From NCBI GenBank assembly GCA_039931635.1, contig JBDTRO010000138.1, positions 1-17,904 of the forward strand: a stretch of 17,904 nucleotides of DNA, written 5' to 3'. The notes below the pieces were generated by a model. That model saw only the letters and a list, made by a program, of their open reading frames with translations. It ran no database searches and was not told the origin of the DNA. Made by a program: the position numbers and the translations under genes. This document shows, one piece after another, positions 8,985-15,338 of this stretch; the first letter of the stretch is position 1, and every line of letters begins with the position of its first letter. Source of the stretch: RBG-16-66-20 sp039931635. Its GTDB lineage: Bacteria; Pseudomonadota; Gammaproteobacteria; Burkholderiales; SG8-39.

Positions 8985-9710
8985 ATGAAGCGCCGCGCCG
9001 AGCACGAACCGGCTTTCGTCCTGCACGCCTATCCCTACAAGGAAACCAGCCTTATCGTGGAGGCGTTCACGCGCGGCTTCGGCCGCGTCGGCCTGCTGGC
9101 GCGCGGCGCGCGGCGGCCGCGCTCGGCGATGCGTGGCGTGCTGCTTGGCTTTCATCCGCTGCGCATGACCTGGTCCGCCTCCGCGGAGCTGGGCACGCTG
9201 ATGGCGGCCGAATGGAGCGGCGGACAGGCGTCGCTCTCGGGCATCGGCCTGATGTGCGGCTTCTACATCAACGAATTGGTATTGAGATTGCTGCCGCGCG
9301 ACGATCCGCACGAAGCGCTGTTCGACGCCTATGGAGAGGCCCTGGTGGCGCTCGCCACCGGGGAGCAGCGTGCGCCGGCGCAGGCGGGGATCCTGCGCGG
9401 CTTCGAGCGCAGGATGCTCGCCGAACTCGGGTATGCTCCAACGCTGGACCGGGACGCGGCGAACGGCGCGCAGATCGAGGCCGCCAAGCACTATGCCTAC
9501 GAGGCCGAGCGCGGCATGGTCGAAACCCGGCGGACCGATGGCGACACGGCATTCAGCGGCAGGACATTGCTAGACATGGCGGCGGACAATTACGACAACT
9601 CGCGGACCCGCGAAGAAGCGCGGCGCCTGCTGCGCGCGCTCATCGCCGAGCGCCTGGGCGGCCAGGCGCTGCATACGCGGGCCGTGCTCTCGGAGCTGCA
9701 GGACCTGTGA
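8985..9710 (+). CDS. recO: DNA repair protein RecO
   Basis: Recombination mediator that, with RecR, helps RecA load on SSB-coated single-stranded DNA in the RecF pathway. It has 241 residues. The N-terminal OB fold (about 8-85) has FVLHAYPYKETSLIVEAFTR and GRVGLLARGARRPRS, the usual RecO signature. A helical C-terminal domain follows (RGFERRMLAELGYAPTLDRD at about 140-160). The four-cysteine zinc motif of Firmicute and Deinococcus RecO is absent, with a single Cys near residue 91, as in many proteobacteria. It starts nine bases after era and its stop overlaps pdxJ by four bases. Position between era and pdxJ is the classic proteobacterial order. Confidence 0.95.
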   Translation: MKRRAEHEPAFVLHAYPYKETSLIVEAFTRGFGRVGLLARGARRPRSAMRGVLLGFHPLRMTWSASAELGTLMAAEWSGGQASLSGIGLMCGFYINELVLRLLPRDDPHEALFDAYGEALVALATGEQRAPAQAGILRGFERRMLAELGYAPTLDRDAANGAQIEAAKHYAYEAERGMVETRRTDGDTAFSGRTLLDMAADNYDNSRTREEARRLLRALIAERLGGQALHTRAVLSELQDL

Positions 9711-10474
9711 TCGAACTCGGCGTCAACATAGACCACGTCGCCACCGTCCGGCAGGCGCGGCGCAGCTACGAGCCCGACCCGGTCTGGGCCGCCGTGGAAG
9801 CGCACCTGGGCGGCGCGGACGGCATCACAGTGCACCTGCGCGAAGACCGGCGCCACATCCAGGACAAGGACGTGGAGCGCTTGCGGGAACTCACGCACAT
9901 CAAGCTCAACCTGGAAATGGCGGCCACCGCCGAGATGGTGGCGATCGCGCGCCACATCAAGCCCGAGATGGCCATGCTGGTGCCCGAAGGGCGGCACGAG
10001 ATCACCACTGAAGGTGGCCTGGACATCCTTGCGCAGGAAAAGAAGCTCAAGCCGGCGGTGGCGAAGCTTGCCGACGCGGGCATCGTGGTATCGGCGTTCA
10101 TCGACGCGGACCTGAAGCAGGTCGAGGCCGCGCAGCGGATCGGCGTCGCGGTCTGCGAGGTGCATACCGGGCCGTATGCGCATGCGTTCCACGCCAGGGG
10201 GCGCGACGCCGAAAGCCCGGCAGTTGTTTTCCAATTAAAAAAAATAAAAAAAACCGGTGAGGGAATCCGCGCGCTGGGCATGCGCTTCAATGCCGGGCAT
10301 GCCCTCAATTATTTCAACGTCGGACCGGTGGCGCGCCTTGCCGGCATCCGGGAACTGCATATCGGGCATGCCATCGTGTCGCGCGCGGTGTTCGTCGGCA
10401 TGCGCGAGGCGGTGCGCGAGATGAAGCGCCTGATGACAGACGCGGCAGCGACTGCCTCCCTGCGCTCGAGATGA
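9707..10474 (+). CDS. pdxJ: Pyridoxine 5'-phosphate synthase PdxJ
   Basis: Catalyses the last ring-closing step of DXP-dependent vitamin B6 synthesis, joining 1-deoxyxylulose 5-phosphate with 3-amino-2-oxopropyl phosphate. The product is 255 residues from GTG 9707, which overlaps the recO stop by four bases. Diagnostic motifs are ELGVNIDHVATVRQAR (3-18), GITVHLREDRRHIQD with His43 and Arg45, NLEMAAT with Glu70, and NAGHALNYFNV with His198. The expected active-site residues are all present. At 10235-10252 the codons are TTA AAA AAA ATA AAA AAA (LKKIKK), very AT-rich for this region. The last 15 residues are a variable tail. Later genes acpS and nagZ are read in an overlapping chain. Confidence 0.97.
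   Translation: MIELGVNIDHVATVRQARRSYEPDPVWAAVEAHLGGADGITVHLREDRRHIQDKDVERLRELTHIKLNLEMAATAEMVAIARHIKPEMAMLVPEGRHEITTEGGLDILAQEKKLKPAVAKLADAGIVVSAFIDADLKQVEAAQRIGVAVCEVHTGPYAHAFHARGRDAESPAVVFQLKKIKKTGEGIRALGMRFNAGHALNYFNVGPVARLAGIRELHIGHAIVSRAVFVGMREAVREMKRLMTDAAATASLRSR
10237..10253 (+). repeat. Paired A8 homopolymer inside pdxJ (A8-T-A8)
   Basis: Two runs of eight A separated by one T, in a window that otherwise has few long A-runs. In the pdxJ frame each run contains an A AAA AAA heptamer in the phase needed for -1 ribosomal slippage. A -1 shift at the second run meets TGA at 10258-10260 and would give a product of about 184 residues. Confidence 0.85.
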
Positions 10475-10854
10475 TTTACGGCGTCGGCACCGACCTGATC
10501 GAAATCGGCCGCATCGAGAAGGCGCTGCAGCGCTTCGGCGATCGATTCGCGCAGCGCATCCTGTGCGAGCCCGAACTCAAGCGCTTCCGCGCCCACAAGC
10601 AGCCGGTCGCCTACCTCGCGAAACGTTTCGCGGCCAAGGAAGCCTTCACCAAAGCGCTGGGTACCGGCATCCACGCGCCGGCGAACTGGCACGGCGTCTG
10701 GGTCGTGAACCTGAAATCGGGCAAGCCGGTGCTGGAATTTTCTTCGCCCTTGAAGGCGCTGCTGCAGGCAAGGAAAATCCGCCATTCCCATCTCTCCCTC
10801 ACTGACGAGCGCGAAATCGCCTCCGCGACCGTGATCCTGGAATGCGACGGGTAA
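10471..10854 (+). CDS. acpS: Holo-[acyl-carrier-protein] synthase AcpS
   Basis: Transfers the 4'-phosphopantetheine arm of CoA to apo-acyl carrier protein, switching on fatty-acid synthesis. It has 127 residues, typical of the trimeric AcpS class. The N-terminal motif GVGTDLIEIGRIE carries the Mg-binding Asp8, and LAKRFAAKEAFTKALGTG (49-66) carries Glu57 and the CoA-binding lysines. The C-terminal SHLSLTDEREIASATVIL is the usual closing strand pair. The ATG overlaps the pdxJ stop by four bases; the pdxJ-acpS pair is widely conserved. Its last 13 bases overlap the start of nagZ. Confidence 0.97.
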   Translation: MIYGVGTDLIEIGRIEKALQRFGDRFAQRILCEPELKRFRAHKQPVAYLAKRFAAKEAFTKALGTGIHAPANWHGVWVVNLKSGKPVLEFSSPLKALLQARKIRHSHLSLTDEREIASATVILECDG

Positions 10855-11864
10855 AGCTGCCGCTCGGGACGGTGGTTCTCGACCCGGCGGGGCCCGCTCT
10901 TACCGAAGACGACCGCCGGCGCCTGCTGCACCCGGCGGCGGGCGGCGCGATCCTGTTCGCCCACAACTACGAGAGCCCGGAGCAGCTCCTGGCGCTCACC
11001 GACGAGATCGCGCATCTCAGGGAGCCCGGGCTGCCGATCAGCGTGGACCACGAGGGCGGGCGCGTGCAGCGTTTCATGCTGGGCTTTACGGCGATCCCGC
11101 CGATGCGCAGGCTGGGCGTGCAATGGGACCGCGACCGGGAATCCGCGTTGCGCGCGGCGCGCGCGGTGGGCACCGTGATAGCGGCGGAACTGGGCGCGCA
11201 CGGCGTGGACTTCAGCTTCACGCCGGTGCTGGACCTGGATTACGGCGCCAGCGCCGTGATCGGTCACCGTGCCTTGCACTACGATCCGAACGCGGTAGGC
11301 GCGCTGGCCGCGCAACTCATCGAGGGCCTGGCGGGGGGCGGGATGGCCGCGGTGGGCAAGCATTTCCCCGGGCATGGATTCGCGGCGGCGGATTCGCACG
11401 TTGCAGTCCCTACCGACCAGCGCCCGTCGAAGGACATATTCCGGAAGGACCTGCTGCCCTACCAGGCGGCAATCAAGGCCGGGCTGGCGGCAGTAATGCC
11501 CGCCCACGTCATCTATCCGCAGGCCGATGCGGAACCCGCCGGCTACTCGAGATACTGGCTGAAGGAGGTGCTGCGCGGCAAGCTGGGCTTCGAAGGGCTG
11601 ATTTTCAGCGACGACCTGTCGATGGAAGGGGCGAGCACCGCAGGCGGCATCGCAGAACGCGCGCGCGCCGCGATGGATGCGGGTTGCGACCAGGTGCTGC
11701 TGTGCCAGAAACCGAGGGAGCAGGAACTCCTGCTGGAATCGCTTGCCTCGATTTCAGTATCTTGTCCGGAAAGAATTGAAAAAATGAGACGCCGCGGTGG
11801 GCGCGATTTCCGCAAGAGCGTGGCTTACCGCGAAGCGCTCGCGGTGCTGCGGGAAATCCCTTAA
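10842..11864 (+). CDS. nagZ: Beta-N-acetylglucosaminidase NagZ (GH3)
   Basis: Cytoplasmic glycosidase of peptidoglycan recycling that removes GlcNAc from anhydromuropeptides. It has 340 residues with a single GH3 TIM-barrel domain. Motifs are VDHEGGRVQRF (68-78), KHFPGHG (173-179), the loop Asp184-Ser-His186 that supplies general acid/base function in NagZ, and the nucleophile Asp257 in GLIFSDDLSMEGA. The ATG lies within acpS (13-base overlap), so translation is probably coupled. There is no signal peptide, as expected. The gene ends 19 bases before the convergent efp, and no clear terminator is visible in between. Near 11746-11787 the coding sequence is less GC-rich than its surroundings. 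Confidence 0.96.
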   Translation: MRRVKLPLGTVVLDPAGPALTEDDRRRLLHPAAGGAILFAHNYESPEQLLALTDEIAHLREPGLPISVDHEGGRVQRFMLGFTAIPPMRRLGVQWDRDRESALRAARAVGTVIAAELGAHGVDFSFTPVLDLDYGASAVIGHRALHYDPNAVGALAAQLIEGLAGGGMAAVGKHFPGHGFAAADSHVAVPTDQRPSKDIFRKDLLPYQAAIKAGLAAVMPAHVIYPQADAEPAGYSRYWLKEVLRGKLGFEGLIFSDDLSMEGASTAGGIAERARAAMDAGCDQVLLCQKPREQELLLESLASISVSCPERIEKMRRRGGRDFRKSVAYREALAVLREIP

Positions 11865-11883
11865 GCGACGTGCAACGAACGCA

Positions 11884-12450
11884 CTAAGCGCGTTCCATGT
11901 AGGAGCCGTCGTCGGTGCTGACTTTGATCTTCTCGCCGTTGTTGATGAACGGCGGCACCTGGACGATGAGGCCGGTTTCCGTCCCCGCAGGCTTGAACGT
12001 ATTTGTCGCGGTCGCGTTCTTGATGCCGGGCTCGGTATCGGTCACCGTGAGAATGACGGAGGGCGCCAGTTCGACGCCGATCGGGCGGCCGTTGTAGAGG
12101 TTAACCTGCACGTCCGAATTGGGCAGCAGGTAGCCCGATTGCCCCTCGAGGAATTCAGCCGACAGGCGCAACTCCTCGAAATTTTCCTTGTCCATGAAGA
12201 CGTAGGTGTCGCCGTCCTGGTAGGAGAACGTCATTTCGCGCGGATCGACGAACGCGCGCTCGACCTTGTCCTCGGTGCGGAAGCGCTGGTTGGTCTTGGT
12301 GCCCGCCTCGATGTCTTTCATCTCCACCTGCATAAAGGCGCCGCCGCGGCCGCCGACGTGCACGTGATAGCACTTGAGGACGCGCCAGACGCGTTTGTCC
12401 CACTCGAGCAGGTTGCCGACCCTGAGTTCCACCGCGCCTACTTTTGACAT
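11884..12450 (-). CDS. efp: Translation elongation factor P
   Basis: EF-P binds ribosomes stalled on polyproline stretches and restores peptide-bond formation. It has 188 residues with the three beta-barrel domains: KOW-like domain I (VGNLLEWDKRVWRVLK), a central OB domain (TFSYQDGDTYVFMDKENFEE) and a C-terminal OB domain ending IVQVPPFINNGEKIKVST. The ribosome-facing loop reads HVGGRGGAF with Arg35 at the tip, aligned with E. coli Lys34. By recall, the loop context and AGTKTNQRFRTEDKVERAF resemble the alphaproteobacterial EF-P type (GKGGAF, then TKLNERFR) more than the betaproteobacterial SGRNAAV type that EarP rhamnosylates. No earP lies in this window, though it is commonly beside efp in Burkholderia-like genomes. 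The start has AGGGG eight bases upstream, inside a small hairpin. Confidence 0.96.
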   Translation of the reverse strand: MSKVGAVELRVGNLLEWDKRVWRVLKCYHVHVGGRGGAFMQVEMKDIEAGTKTNQRFRTEDKVERAFVDPREMTFSYQDGDTYVFMDKENFEELRLSAEFLEGQSGYLLPNSDVQVNLYNGRPIGVELAPSVILTVTDTEPGIKNATATNTFKPAGTETGLIVQVPPFINNGEKIKVSTDDGSYMERA

Positions 12451-12458
12451 GACCTAAG

Positions 12459-12472
12459 CCCCTGAAAAGGGG
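12459..12472 (-). promoter_or_regulatory. Leader hairpin covering the efp ribosome-binding site
   Basis: Read on the minus strand, CCCCT and AGGGG flank a TTTC loop (5-bp stem, 12459-12472). The AGGGG arm is the efp Shine-Dalgarno, eight bases before ATG 12450. If the mRNA starts near 12470, the 5' arm would be at the extreme end and the stem may be incomplete, so a regulatory role is uncertain. Confidence 0.35.
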
Positions 12473-12476
12473 GCGA

Positions 12477-12484
12477 ATTATAAT
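12477..12484. promoter_or_regulatory. Symmetric -10 element shared by efp and uvrC
   Basis: ATTATAAT is a perfect palindrome. It gives TATAAT on the plus strand (12479-12484, towards uvrC) and TATAAT on the minus strand (12482-12477, towards efp). The two genes diverge from a 43-base gap. No good -35 is present for uvrC. For efp only a weak TTGGGC (12507-12502) at 19-base spacing is seen. The predicted uvrC transcript would start at about 12490-12494, at or almost at its ATG. Confidence 0.5.
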
Positions 12485-12493
12485 CCAACTCTC

Positions 12494-14227
12494 ATGTTCG
12501 AGCCCAAGCAGTTCGTCGCCGGCTTACCCAACCTTCCAGGCGTCTACCGGATGCTTGGCACGGCGGGCGAGGTGCTGTACGTCGGCAAGGCGGGCGACCT
12601 CAAGAAAAGGGTCAGCTCGTATTTCCAGAAGCAGGGCCTGAGCCCGCGCATCCAGATGATGGTCGCGCAGGTTGCTTCGATCGAAGTGACCGCGACCCGC
12701 TCGGAAGGCGAGGCGCTGCTGCTCGAGAACAATCTCATCAAGAGCCTCGCGCCGCGCTACAACATCCTGTTCCGCGACGACAAGTCCTACCCCTACCTGA
12801 TGATTTCCGGCCACGCCTTCCCGCGCCTGGGCTTTCACCGCGGATCGAAGGACAAGCGCAACCGCCATTTCGGCCCGTTCCCGCATTCGCACGCGGTGCG
12901 CGAGAGCATCCAGCTCCTGCAGCGCGTGTTCCGGCTGCGCACCTGTGAGGATTCGGTCTTCCAGAACCGCTCGCGCCCCTGCCTGCTGCACCAGATCCGG
13001 CGCTGCAGCGCGCCTTGTACCGGGCTCATCTCGGCCGAGGCCTATGCCAGGGATGTACGCAGCGCCGAGCTGTTCCTCGAGGGCCGGGAGGACGACGTGA
13101 CCCGCCTGCTCACCGAGCGCATGGACGCCGCGTCGGCGGAACTGCGCTACGAGGAGGCGACGCTGTACCGGGACCAGATCCGCGCTCTGTCGCGCGTGCA
13201 GGCGCGCCAGTACGTCGAATCCGAGCGCGGCGTGGAGGCGGACGTGGTCGCCTGCGTGCTCGAGGACGGCATGGCCTGCGTCAACCTGGTCATGATCCGC
13301 GCCGGCAGGCACGTCGGGGACCGGAGTTTCTTTCCGCAGAATGCGGCGCAGGCGACGACGGAGGAGATCGTCGAGGCCTTCCTCGAGCAGCACTACATCG
13401 AGCAGCCCCGGCCACCGCTGGTCATCGTCGGCAATCCGGTGCGCGGCGAGCGCCGGATGTGGGTCGAGATGGCCGAGAAGAACGCGCGCCTCGCGCTCGC
13501 CCAGCGGGTGCGGGAAAAGACGACGCAGGAAGGACGCATCGTCGCGCTGCGCGAAGCGCTCGGCCTGTCCGATGCGGCGCAGCGCATCGAATGTTTCGAC
13601 ATCAGCCATACGATGGGGGAAGCCGCGGTGGCCTCGTGCGTGGTATATGACAGGCATGCGATGCAGAAATCCGAATACCGGCGCTTCAACATGCGCGACG
13701 TGATTCCCGGCGACGACTACGGCGCGATGCGCCAGGCGCTCACGCGCCGCTACGAACGCGTGTCGGCGGAGGAGGGCAAGATCCCCGACCTGATCCTGAT
13801 CGACGGCGGCCGCGGGCAGGTGAATGCCGCACGCGCCGCGCTGGCCGAACTCGGCCTGAACGACCTCGTGCTGGTAGGCGTGGCGAAGGGGCCGGAGCGC
13901 AAGGCGGGAATGGAAGAACTGATTCTTGCAGCCGAAGGCCAGTCCCTGACGCTGCCGCCGCAGCATCCCGGGCTGCACCTGGTACAGAGCATCCGGGACG
14001 AGGCGCACCGCTTCGCCATCGTCGGCCACCGCGCGAAACGCGGCAAGACGCGCACCACTTCCGCGCTGACCGAGATTCCGGGCATCGGCGCCAAGCGCCG
14101 CCAGAAGCTGTTGGCGCACTTCGGCGGGCTGCAGGGCGTGCAGGCCGCCGCGGTGGACGAGCTCGCCACCGTGGCCGGCGTGAGCCGCGCGTTGGCCGAA
14201 AAAATATATCGCCATCTGCACGCCTGA
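12494..14227 (+). CDS. uvrC: Excinuclease ABC subunit C
   Basis: Makes both incisions in nucleotide excision repair after UvrAB mark the damage. It has 577 residues against 610 in E. coli. The GIY-YIG domain (about 13-95) carries Tyr18, Tyr29-Val-Gly31, Arg39 and Glu77 for the 3' cut. Cys151, Cys163, Cys171 and Cys175 match the spacing of the E. coli iron-sulfur cysteines. The UVR motif is at about 200-235. The RNase H-like domain has Asp369 (FDISH), Asp408 (PGDDYGAM), Asp437 (LIDGGRGQ) and His505 for the 5' cut, and two helix-hairpin-helix motifs end the protein (LTEIPGIGAKRRQKLL; LATVAGVSRALAEKI). About 27 residues are missing around 313-316 compared with E. coli. There is no Shine-Dalgarno; a TATAAT box sits 9 bases before ATG. 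pgsA follows 7 bases later. Confidence 0.97.
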   Translation: MFEPKQFVAGLPNLPGVYRMLGTAGEVLYVGKAGDLKKRVSSYFQKQGLSPRIQMMVAQVASIEVTATRSEGEALLLENNLIKSLAPRYNILFRDDKSYPYLMISGHAFPRLGFHRGSKDKRNRHFGPFPHSHAVRESIQLLQRVFRLRTCEDSVFQNRSRPCLLHQIRRCSAPCTGLISAEAYARDVRSAELFLEGREDDVTRLLTERMDAASAELRYEEATLYRDQIRALSRVQARQYVESERGVEADVVACVLEDGMACVNLVMIRAGRHVGDRSFFPQNAAQATTEEIVEAFLEQHYIEQPRPPLVIVGNPVRGERRMWVEMAEKNARLALAQRVREKTTQEGRIVALREALGLSDAAQRIECFDISHTMGEAAVASCVVYDRHAMQKSEYRRFNMRDVIPGDDYGAMRQALTRRYERVSAEEGKIPDLILIDGGRGQVNAARAALAELGLNDLVLVGVAKGPERKAGMEELILAAEGQSLTLPPQHPGLHLVQSIRDEAHRFAIVGHRAKRGKTRTTSALTEIPGIGAKRRQKLLAHFGGLQGVQAAAVDELATVAGVSRALAEKIYRHLHA

Positions 14228-14234
14228 GAATCTG

Positions 14235-14804
14235 ATGATGCCGATCAACGCACCCAACCTCGTCACCCTGCTGCGGATCCTGCTGATCCCGCTCATCGTC
14301 GGCATTTTCTATTTGCCCGTAGAGTGGATGTCCGACATGGCGAAGAATGTCGGCGCCACCGGGATCTTCATCGTCGCGGCGATCACCGACTGGCTGGACG
14401 GCTACCTGGCGCGCAAGCTGAACCAGATGTCGGCGTTCGGCGCGTTCCTCGATCCGGTCGCCGACAAGCTGGTGGTCGTGGGCGCGCTGATCGTGCTCCT
14501 CAAGCTGGGCAGGGTGGAGATGGTGGTCGGCCTGATCATCATCGGCCGCGAGATCGCGATTTCCGCGCTGCGCGAATGGATGGCGACCGTCGGGCAGGCC
14601 AAGAGCGTCGCGGTCGCCTTCATCGGCAAGCTCAAGACGGTGCTGCAGATGGTGGCGATCCCGCTCCTGCTGTTCGAGGACCGGTTGTTGGGGCTGATCG
14701 ACTGCTATGCGCTCGGCACCTTGCTGATCAATGTCGCCGCGGTACTGACCGTGGTTTCGATGCTGTACTACATGCGCAAGGCGATGCCCCTGGCGGGGGG
14801 TTGA
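14235..14804 (+). CDS. pgsA: CDP-diacylglycerol-glycerol-3-phosphate 3-phosphatidyltransferase PgsA
   Basis: Inner-membrane enzyme making phosphatidylglycerol phosphate, the committed step to phosphatidylglycerol and cardiolipin. It has 189 residues. The CDP-alcohol phosphotransferase signature is complete: Asp52, Asp55-Gly56, Ala59-Arg60, Gly69, Asp73 and Asp77 (DWLDGYLAR, then GAFLDPVADK). The N-terminus NAPNLVTLLRILLIPLIV is diagnostic of PgsA rather than other family members. About six hydrophobic segments are visible. The start is ATG 14235 with ATG 14238 as an alternative; only a weak GAGA lies upstream, so coupling with uvrC seems likely. The uvrC-pgsA-tRNA(Gly, Cys, Leu) order is also the E. 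coli order. Confidence 0.97.
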   Translation: MMPINAPNLVTLLRILLIPLIVGIFYLPVEWMSDMAKNVGATGIFIVAAITDWLDGYLARKLNQMSAFGAFLDPVADKLVVVGALIVLLKLGRVEMVVGLIIIGREIAISALREWMATVGQAKSVAVAFIGKLKTVLQMVAIPLLLFEDRLLGLIDCYALGTLLINVAAVLTVVSMLYYMRKAMPLAGG

Positions 14805-14806
14805 GG

Positions 14807-14812
14807 TATAAT
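14807..14812 (+). promoter_or_regulatory. Candidate -10 box (TATAAT) for tRNA-Gly
   Basis: A perfect TATAAT lies 14 bases before the tRNA-Gly gene and three bases after the pgsA stop. A start near 14819-14820 would leave a 7-base leader before the tRNA. No recognisable -35 is seen at 16-18 bases. Confidence 0.5.
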
Positions 14813-14826
14813 TCGAACCCTTTTTC

Positions 14827-14902
14827 GCGGGAGTAGCTCAGTTGGTAGAGCGCAACCTTGCCAAGGTTGAGGTCGAGAGTTCGAGACTCTTCTCCCGCTC
14901 CA
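14827..14902 (+). tRNA. tRNA-Gly (anticodon GCC)
   Basis: A 76-base cloverleaf. The acceptor stem GCGGGAG pairs with CTCCCGC, the discriminator is T, and CCA is encoded. The D arm is GCTCAGTTGGTAGAGC, the anticodon stem CAACC/GGTTG carries loop TTGCCAA with GCC at 14860-14862, and the T arm loop is TTCGAGA. It corresponds to glyW in E. coli. Confidence 0.97.
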
Positions 14903-14910
14903 ATTTAGTC

Positions 14911-14944
14911 TAGGGAAGGCCGCTCGGCCTTCCCTATTGTTTTT
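14911..14944 (+). terminator. Strong intrinsic terminator between tRNA-Gly and tRNA-Cys
   Basis: TAGGGAAGGCC (14911-14921) pairs perfectly with GGCCTTCCCTA (14926-14936) around a GCTC loop, giving 11 bp. It is followed by TTGTTTTT (14937-14944). Stem, loop and U-run are all close to ideal. It lies between two tRNA genes that are adjacent in other genomes and usually treated as one transcript. Confidence 0.85.
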
Positions 14945-14957
14945 GCATGCATCCTCC

Positions 14958-15031
14958 GGCGCGGTAGCAAAGCGGTTATGCAGTGGATTGCAAATCCATG
15001 TAGGCCGGTTCGACTCCGGCCCGCGCCTCCA
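14958..15031 (+). tRNA. tRNA-Cys (anticodon GCA)
   Basis: A 74-base cloverleaf. The acceptor stem GGCGCGG pairs with CCGCGCC, the discriminator is T, and CCA is encoded. The anticodon stem GTGGA/TCCAT holds loop TTGCAAA with GCA at 14990-14992. The T arm is GCCGG-TTCGACT-CCGGC. Only 13 bases separate it from the upstream U-run. Confidence 0.97.
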
Positions 15032-15042
15032 ACACGCTGAAT

Positions 15043-15129
15043 GCCCGGGTGGCGAAACTGGTAGACGCAAGGGACTTAAAATCCCTCACGCGAAAGCGAG
15101 TGTGGGTTCGAGTCCCACCCCGGGTACCA
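15043..15129 (+). tRNA. tRNA-Leu (anticodon TAA)
   Basis: An 87-base class II tRNA. The acceptor stem GCCCGGG pairs with CCCGGGT (a first-pair G-U), the discriminator is A, and CCA is encoded. The anticodon stem AGGGA/TCCCT holds loop CTTAAAA with TAA at 15077-15079. A long variable arm (CGCGAAAGCG region) and T loop TTCGAGT follow. It is 11 bases after tRNA-Cys. No terminator hairpin follows; a T6 run lies 11 bases downstream inside the opposing small gene. Confidence 0.97.
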
Positions 15130-15131
15130 AG

Positions 15132-15293
15132 TCAGCGCAGTTTTTTCTTCTGCTTGCGGTCGGCCATGATTTTCTCGAAGCATTCGGCGCAGACTTCGCG
15201 CTTGTTCTTGACGCCCGGCAGGGTGCGAAAGGTCGCGCGCGGCCGCGAATGTTGCCCGTGGAAGCAGTACTTGAGCGGGTTGAGATTGGCCAT
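15132..15293 (-). CDS. Small basic protein with possible zinc site
   Basis: I cannot name the family with certainty. The 53-residue product is very basic, with the C-terminal tail DRKQKKKLR. Cys10, His12 or His15, Cys35 and Cys38 (YCFHGQH, then VCAEC) could form a compact zinc-ribbon-like site. The short motif NPLKYCFHGQHSRPR and the well-formed CxxC argue that it is a real gene rather than chance. The start is ATG 15293; no other start codon is close upstream and no clear Shine-Dalgarno is seen. Its stop is two bases from the end of tRNA-Leu, tail to tail. A basic, possibly zinc-bound protein of this size could bind nucleic acid or ribosomes; that is inference. Confidence 0.65.
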   Translation of the reverse strand: MANLNPLKYCFHGQHSRPRATFRTLPGVKNKREVCAECFEKIMADRKQKKKLR

Positions 15294-15338
15294 CAGCGAG
15301 TCGAATACTGTGCCAAGTCGGGGGTTTGCGCAATCGGC

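Noticed and set aside
7917..9491. 524-codon open frame antisense to rnc, era and recO
   Set aside because: It has the compositional look of a shadow frame and covers three intact conserved genes.
12444..12449. Perfect TTGACA near the efp start as a -35 for uvrC
   Set aside because: It lies 29 bases from the TATAAT box, too far for a normal promoter.
12524..14305. 593-codon open frame antisense to uvrC
   Set aside because: There are no recognisable domains; it is the complement of a clear uvrC reading frame.
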